NCBI GenBank assembly: GCA_009869945.1
Contig: WIXG01000748.1
Span: 1-23,381 of the forward strand
Reading direction: 5' to 3'
DNA: 23,381 bases
Source of the DNA: Mesaphorura yosii
Lineage: Eukaryota; Arthropoda; Collembola; Poduromorpha; Tullbergiidae
How positions within the stretch are numbered: position 1 is the first letter of the stretch; the number at the start of each line of letters is the position of its first letter. Positions 19,288-23,381 of the stretch are shown one piece after another. The position numbers were made by a program, and so were the translations under genes. The notes under the pieces were generated by a model that saw only the letters and a program-made list of their open reading frames with translations, did no database searches and had not been told where the DNA came from.

Positions 19288-20478
19288 ATGGCCAGTGCTT
19301 CGGAGCTCCGGACGATTCGATGGTACGCCGAAACGTCGGCATGGCTTGTCGGGCTGGGCGACTGGGACTCAAGCGCCCAGGTTCTGAGCTCCAAGATTTC
19401 GCTCACCAAACGGCTCCGGTACGGCGCTCTGCTCAGCCTGCACGGCTTCTGGCTCTCGCTGTCCGCCTGGCGACTGATTTTCGTGTTTTCTCTGAAAAAC
19501 CACGCGCGCTCGGTCGACGTTACTTACAAGCTGCTGCTCGTTCTTCTGCTTGTGCTGCACATGGGCCAGGCCGTCAACAACCTCGGAATTGGATCCACAC
19601 GCAAGGGGCTGGTCGCCCTCTTCAACGAGCTCCAAGAGTGCTACAAACGTTCGGACTTCCGGCAAGGAGCTGCAAATCAGGGAAGTAACAGCAAAATCTT
19701 CCTCTACGCGTCATACTGCCTGGCCGTCGCAAGCGTCTGCACGAGCACCGTTCTCGGCGTACTGGAGGCGACCTTGGCGTGGCAGGCGATGGAGACGGGC
19801 GGGAACTGGCGGCTGGCGGTGGCGTGCATCGCAGGCTTTGTGGCCGGTGGCCAGCAGCTGCTGAGCTGCATTCAGTTTGGACTTCTCTCCACATATTTGG
19901 TCATGTACATCCGAATCGTTAATCAGACGCTGGAGCGGAAATGGAACGGCGCCAAAGAAGAAGCGTCAATGGAGCGCCTCCTTGCGAAATTCCACGAGTA
20001 CAGAACGCTGGCAATTCTTTGCAACAACTTCAATGCGACGTACTGCCGGTGCGTCGTGCCGGGGCTCAAACTGCTGGTCAGCCAGATCGCCATGTTCTGC
20101 ATGGTCATCGGGACGCGTCTAAATTTTGGCGCCGGCGAGGGCGCTGGTGGACTTTCAGCCCTATCAGGAGCGATGTACGTGACCGGCATTTACCTGGCCA
20201 TAACCCTCATGGTCTCGGCGAATATGATGTCCAGCTTCTGGGCCAAGTCAGTGGTTTTCATTCGGAGCTTCAAAGCCGTGTCTCTGCTGTTTGGGAGAGC
20301 CCGAGACGAAGTAAAACACGTGCGGACTCTGGCGATGGCGCTACACCCACTTCGATTCGCCGTCGGGAGCTTTTACTACATGGAGCGTGAGGCAAAGCTG
20401 ACGCTGGCCAGCTTCCTGGTGTCGGGAACAGCCAATCTGCTGATTGGCTTCGGGGGGCCAGGGCATCATACAATGTAG
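19288..20478 (+). CDS. GR/OR-type chemoreceptor, single exon
   Basis: This is an intact 396-aa frame. Hydrophobic segments at about residues 45-65, 80-100, 130-155, 170-205, 260-280, 295-320 and 355-392 fit seven membrane helices. The end (LHPLRFAVGSFYYMEREAKL, then LASFLVSGTANLLIGF) has the layout of arthropod chemoreceptor C termini: a P-L-R-hydrophobic block, GSFY, then the last helix. The neighbouring gene at 20966 is a clear paralog, sharing ELRTIRWYAE/ELRTIRRYAE, LLSLHGFWLSLSAWRL and MYIRIVNQTL. The start is fixed by this comparison. Lack of introns contrasts with the receptor at 3974, so the two belong to different subfamilies. Ligand unknown. Confidence 0.75.
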   Translation: MASASELRTIRWYAETSAWLVGLGDWDSSAQVLSSKISLTKRLRYGALLSLHGFWLSLSAWRLIFVFSLKNHARSVDVTYKLLLVLLLVLHMGQAVNNLGIGSTRKGLVALFNELQECYKRSDFRQGAANQGSNSKIFLYASYCLAVASVCTSTVLGVLEATLAWQAMETGGNWRLAVACIAGFVAGGQQLLSCIQFGLLSTYLVMYIRIVNQTLERKWNGAKEEASMERLLAKFHEYRTLAILCNNFNATYCRCVVPGLKLLVSQIAMFCMVIGTRLNFGAGEGAGGLSALSGAMYVTGIYLAITLMVSANMMSSFWAKSVVFIRSFKAVSLLFGRARDEVKHVRTLAMALHPLRFAVGSFYYMEREAKLTLASFLVSGTANLLIGFGGPGHHTM

Positions 20479-20965
20479 CCGTAGTTAATTATGAAGTTGA
20501 CGTATTAAATTGGCACAAGGAGTAGTGCTGAAAAGAGAACTTCTCGTAGATTGCTGGATATTGATAGTTTCGATAGGCTCTTCATTAATCAACGGCTTTC
20601 CCAAACGTCGGATGAGTGATGTGTGATTATGTTGTCCGACTCTGTCGAATTGCTCAAGTAACCTTATGCTTGACGAATAAATTGAGATCGATGACAAAAT
20701 GTCAATCATCGGCATTGATTGCAATAATTAAGTCAGTTGCCAACGTGCGAACTAACAAACTCCAAGGTTACAAGGTGAAAATCGTTCTCATTAATACAAA
20801 TAATGTTTTTTTTTGGACGGAAGAAATAACGACGCGGCTAAATTTAGTCACGACCTTAACTTTAATTGGTTGGCCACGTAGCTGGTGAAAACTTCAATTC
20901 GGATTGGAGCCTTAGTGTACTTCATTCTACTGGAGCACCAATCAAATTCACACAAGCGCCATGCC
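20479..20965. other. Intergenic DNA between tandem chemoreceptors
   Basis: AATAAA at 20676-20681 is the likely 3' end signal of the first receptor. The in-frame codons 20885-20965 before the second receptor are probably leader, since the paralog starts at the equivalent of 20966. No other gene seen. Confidence 0.5.
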
Positions 20966-22367
20966 ATGGCAACCGCGTGCGAGCTCCGGACGATTCGACG
21001 TTACGCCGAAACGGCGGCACACATCATCGGGCTAGCCGAGTGGGATCCTACCAAGGAGCGCCTGATCTTTAGAACTCCAATCTGGAAACGACTTCGATAC
21101 TCCGCCCTCCTCAGCCTTCACGGTTACTGGCTTTCGCTATCCGCCTGGCGTCTGCTGTCCGTGTTTGCTTTTGCTTGCAAGAACAACAAATCGTCGACGC
21201 AACACAACGACAACGACAAGCATTTCTACATCTTTCTGCTGGTGCTCCACATAGGACAGGCTGTGAACAATTTCGGGATCGCACTCACACGCAGGGGGCT
21301 CGTAGCCCTGTTCAACGAACTGATTGCCTGCTACAAACGTCTGGGTGGAAGAAGGGTCGGGCGAGAGGAAGCGTCGGCGACAGTGGCGGCAGCAGTGGGA
21401 AGGAGAAGTATTTTCCTCTATGCGACGTACTTTCTCGCTGTCGCAAGCGCCTACATCAGCTTGGTCGTGGGGGCGCTTGAAGCGAGCCTGGCTTGGCATG
21501 GCATGGGCGTAGGCGCCGGCGTTGACGGAATACTGCTGGGCTGGCGCTGTCTGACCGCCCTCGCATCAGGCTTCGTCGCAGGAGGCCAGCAACTGCTGAG
21601 CTGCCTTCAATTTGGGCTTTTATCGACCTTCCTCGTCATGTACATCCGAATAGTAAACCAGACACTCGATCTCGATTTCGATTTTGACTTCCAAGACGCT
21701 GCAGCTGGCTCAGATGATATCGAGATTGACGAAGACACTGATAGCACCGCCGCTGTCGGGGAGGCAGTGGATGGAGCAGAAGCCGAAGTTAATGACGAAA
21801 AGCTCGAGCCCGAGTGTACGGCGGAGCCTACAGTGCCTTTACCCTGCCTGGAGCAAATCCTGGCTCGGCTCCACGAGTACAGAAAACTGACAATTCTGTG
21901 CAACTACTTCAACTGCACATTCTGCCGAGCCGTCGTGCCCGGGCTCAAGTTGCTGGTGAGCCTGATCATGATGTTCTCCATCGTAATCGCCGTACGGTTA
22001 CGGTTGACGATGACGCCAACCGTTGGTGGGATCAGACAGCCCATCGTCCTCGCGTTCGGGCTATACGTGATGGGACTCAACCTGGCGGGCTGGCTAGTGG
22101 TCTCAGCGAATACGATGTCGAGCTTCTGGGCCAAGTCGGTCCTCTTCAATCTGGAATTTCAAGAGCGTGTCTCTGCTACACGGGCGGGCGCAGGACGGAG
22201 TCAAGCGTGTGCGGGCTGAAGCGAGGGCGCTCCTCCCACTTCGATTCGCCGTCGGGAGCTTTTACCACATGGAGCGCGAGGCGAAGCTGACACTGGCCAG
22301 CTTCCTGGTGTCGGGAACGGCCAATCTGCTCATAGCCTTCAAGGACCCGTCGCACCAGCTAAATTAA
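20966..22367 (+). pseudogene. Tandem chemoreceptor paralog, one-base frameshift near C terminus
   Basis: The frame opens at ATG 20966 (MATACELRTIRRYAE, aligned with the start of the gene at 19288) and follows its paralog closely up to about 22155. There one extra base in GGAATTT (22153-22159) shifts frame. The rest of the receptor (FKSVSLLHGRAQD, PLRFAVGSFYHMEREAKL, SGTANLLIAF) continues in another frame to TAA at 22365-22367. Without the shift the protein would be about 466 aa; with it, the last two helices are replaced by about 20 unrelated residues. Compared with its paralog it carries an acidic insert of about 60 residues (21665-21830) in a cytoplasmic loop, beginning with alternating Asp-Phe codons. 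Everything else is well kept, so this is a very recent pseudogene, an allele or an assembly error. Confidence 0.68.
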
Positions 22368-22503
22368 ATTAGTACTTGGATGCGAGAGATTCCTTCTTTC
22401 TTGTATGCGCTCACGCATTTCACGAGTCGACACGCGCATTCTCAGTTCAGTTTCAGTTCCTCAGTGCGTGCGGTAGTGCGTAACGCATAACAGATATTTC
22501 CAG

Positions 22504-22785
22504 GAATCAAACAACGCAGCGACCGGCTTTTTACACAAGCTTAGTTGGCGAATTACATTATCTTCTAACGTTAAGGTCAGACGCAATGACAGATCAAATT
22601 GTAGAGTTCCAGAAGAATTTCGCGCTCGTATCCATGGCATGCTCATGGAAATAAGGGACATGATTAACATACTTTCATGGGTGGATCCGGTCAACATGGA
22701 AGCGGCCGTGGGAACAATCGAACAAAAAGTCGAAGCCCTTAAGCCGGAGCATGGACAATATATTGGTCACCCTGTAACTTGGTAA
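22504..22785 (+). CDS. Possible exon or gene fragment, unrecognised
   Basis: A 94-codon frame runs from a splice-acceptor-like site (TTTCCAG ending at 22503) to TAA at 22783-22785. It encodes a mixed peptide with a helical second half (RVPEEFRARIHGMLMEIRDM, then WVDPVNMEAAVGTIEQKVEA). It has no ATG near its start. I recognise no family. It could be the last exon of a gene whose earlier exons are not visible, or a remnant of a mobile element. Confidence 0.25.
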   Translation, partial: ESNNAATGFLHKLSWRITLSSNVKVRRNDRSNCRVPEEFRARIHGMLMEIRDMINILSWVDPVNMEAAVGTIEQKVEALKPEHGQYIGHPVTW

Positions 22786-23381
22786 ATACCATTCCCGGCG
22801 TTTTATAACCCCACTCCGAATTAAAGGCCCATTGGGTTATTATTGCGTCCTGAGCACCCAAAACAGGGCGACTGAAACAATACAACCCACTCCGTATTAA
22901 AAGCCCATGTGCGTATGAACAAAGGAACTTACCACGAAACCTGATAACAACAGGCAGAGCGGCGCGGTAACAGAACTTGTGCTTGTGATATTTATCACAT
23001 AAAGGAAATTAAAGTCTAGAGGTTATAAAACGTCGGAAACGTTACAATGTATTTCACCCGATTCCACGCAGCGCGGTCTTGTTTGATCAATTCAGAAAAC
23101 CAAACAGGTTGCAAGTGAAAAGAAGTTGAGTTGGCGACAGTTCGTACGTAATAAAGGTCTAGACGGGTCAGGTCAGGCGCAGAGGGCATATGCGCCGCCA
23201 GAAATCAGCATGACATTAAGCGTATGCTAATCTCTGATCGAGCGTGTCCAGTGATGATCTCTGCTAATTTAAATTCGTCTGGAAGAACAAAGCCAATCGT
23301 TGTTCCAGCATCTGGTTGACTGATTTGCATCATAATTGGATTAATTTCGTATATTCTATATTTCTAAATTTCTATATACTG
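22786..23381. other. Non-coding end of the window with repeats
   Basis: It contains a 23-bp motif present twice (22810-22832, 22886-22908) and a short perfect inverted repeat TGTGATA-TT-TATCACA at 22984-22999. A TTATAAAA word near 23029 might be a promoter. No open frame of note. Confidence 0.45.
22810..22908 (+). repeat. Direct repeat of a 23-bp motif
   Basis: Copies at 22810-22832 and 22886-22908 both read CCCACTCCG, then A/T, ATTAAA, then G/A, then GCCCAT, so they differ at two positions. They are 76 bases apart start to start. This may be part of a dispersed or satellite-like family. Confidence 0.6.

Noticed and set aside
1..23381. tRNA, rRNA or CRISPR arrays
   Set aside because: I looked on both strands and found no cloverleaf, rRNA core sequence or regularly spaced repeat array.

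Overview
The window looks like nuclear DNA of an arthropod. The genes are split by short GT-AG introns (about 60-110 nt), several carry AATAAA signals, and four encode multi-pass proteins of the insect gustatory/odorant (GR/OR-type) chemoreceptor superfamily. A springtail or another non-model arthropod would fit, but the sequence alone does not fix the species.

Layout: 375-1595 (+) is a decayed Hsp70 copy. 1752-2449 (-) is a two-exon Cu/Zn superoxide dismutase with an N-terminal hydrophobic anchor or signal. 3974-5572 (+) is a two-exon gustatory receptor. 6342-7696 (+) is a second, divergent receptor with one frameshift. 7698-14421 is a complete-looking DNA transposon of about 6.7 kb. 14575-14960 (+) is a relic of a C-type lectin domain. 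15408-18571 (+) is a four-exon divergent unconventional myosin. 19288-20478 and 20966-22367 (+) are a tandem pair of related chemoreceptors, the second with a one-base frameshift. The last kilobase holds a short spliced-looking open frame and a repeated 23-bp motif.

The transposon is the most unusual object. It has long imperfect terminal inverted repeats (about 80 bp), shared subterminal motifs, a possible TA target duplication, and three intact-looking spliced or open genes. These are a leftward DEDDh 3'-5' exonuclease of the Rex4/ISG20 type (8058-9369), a rightward DDE-type transposase with a Cys/His cluster that resembles the CACTA/Mirage/Chapaev group (10273-12303), and a rightward DUF4806 protein in six exons (12374-13972). 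A perfect 14-bp hairpin lies in the divergent control region between the exonuclease and the transposase. The element sits immediately after the stop codon of the second chemoreceptor, and its genes look clearly more AT-rich than the host genes around it. A transposon that carries its own exonuclease beside a transposase/DUF4806 pair is the best candidate here for an undescribed system.

The host genes do not form an operon. The chemoreceptors look like local duplicates in a chemosensory neighbourhood. Frame breaks in two receptors fall in or beside short homopolymers, so assembly error has to be weighed against real pseudogenisation. The Hsp70 copy has several independent lesions and is a true pseudogene on this evidence.
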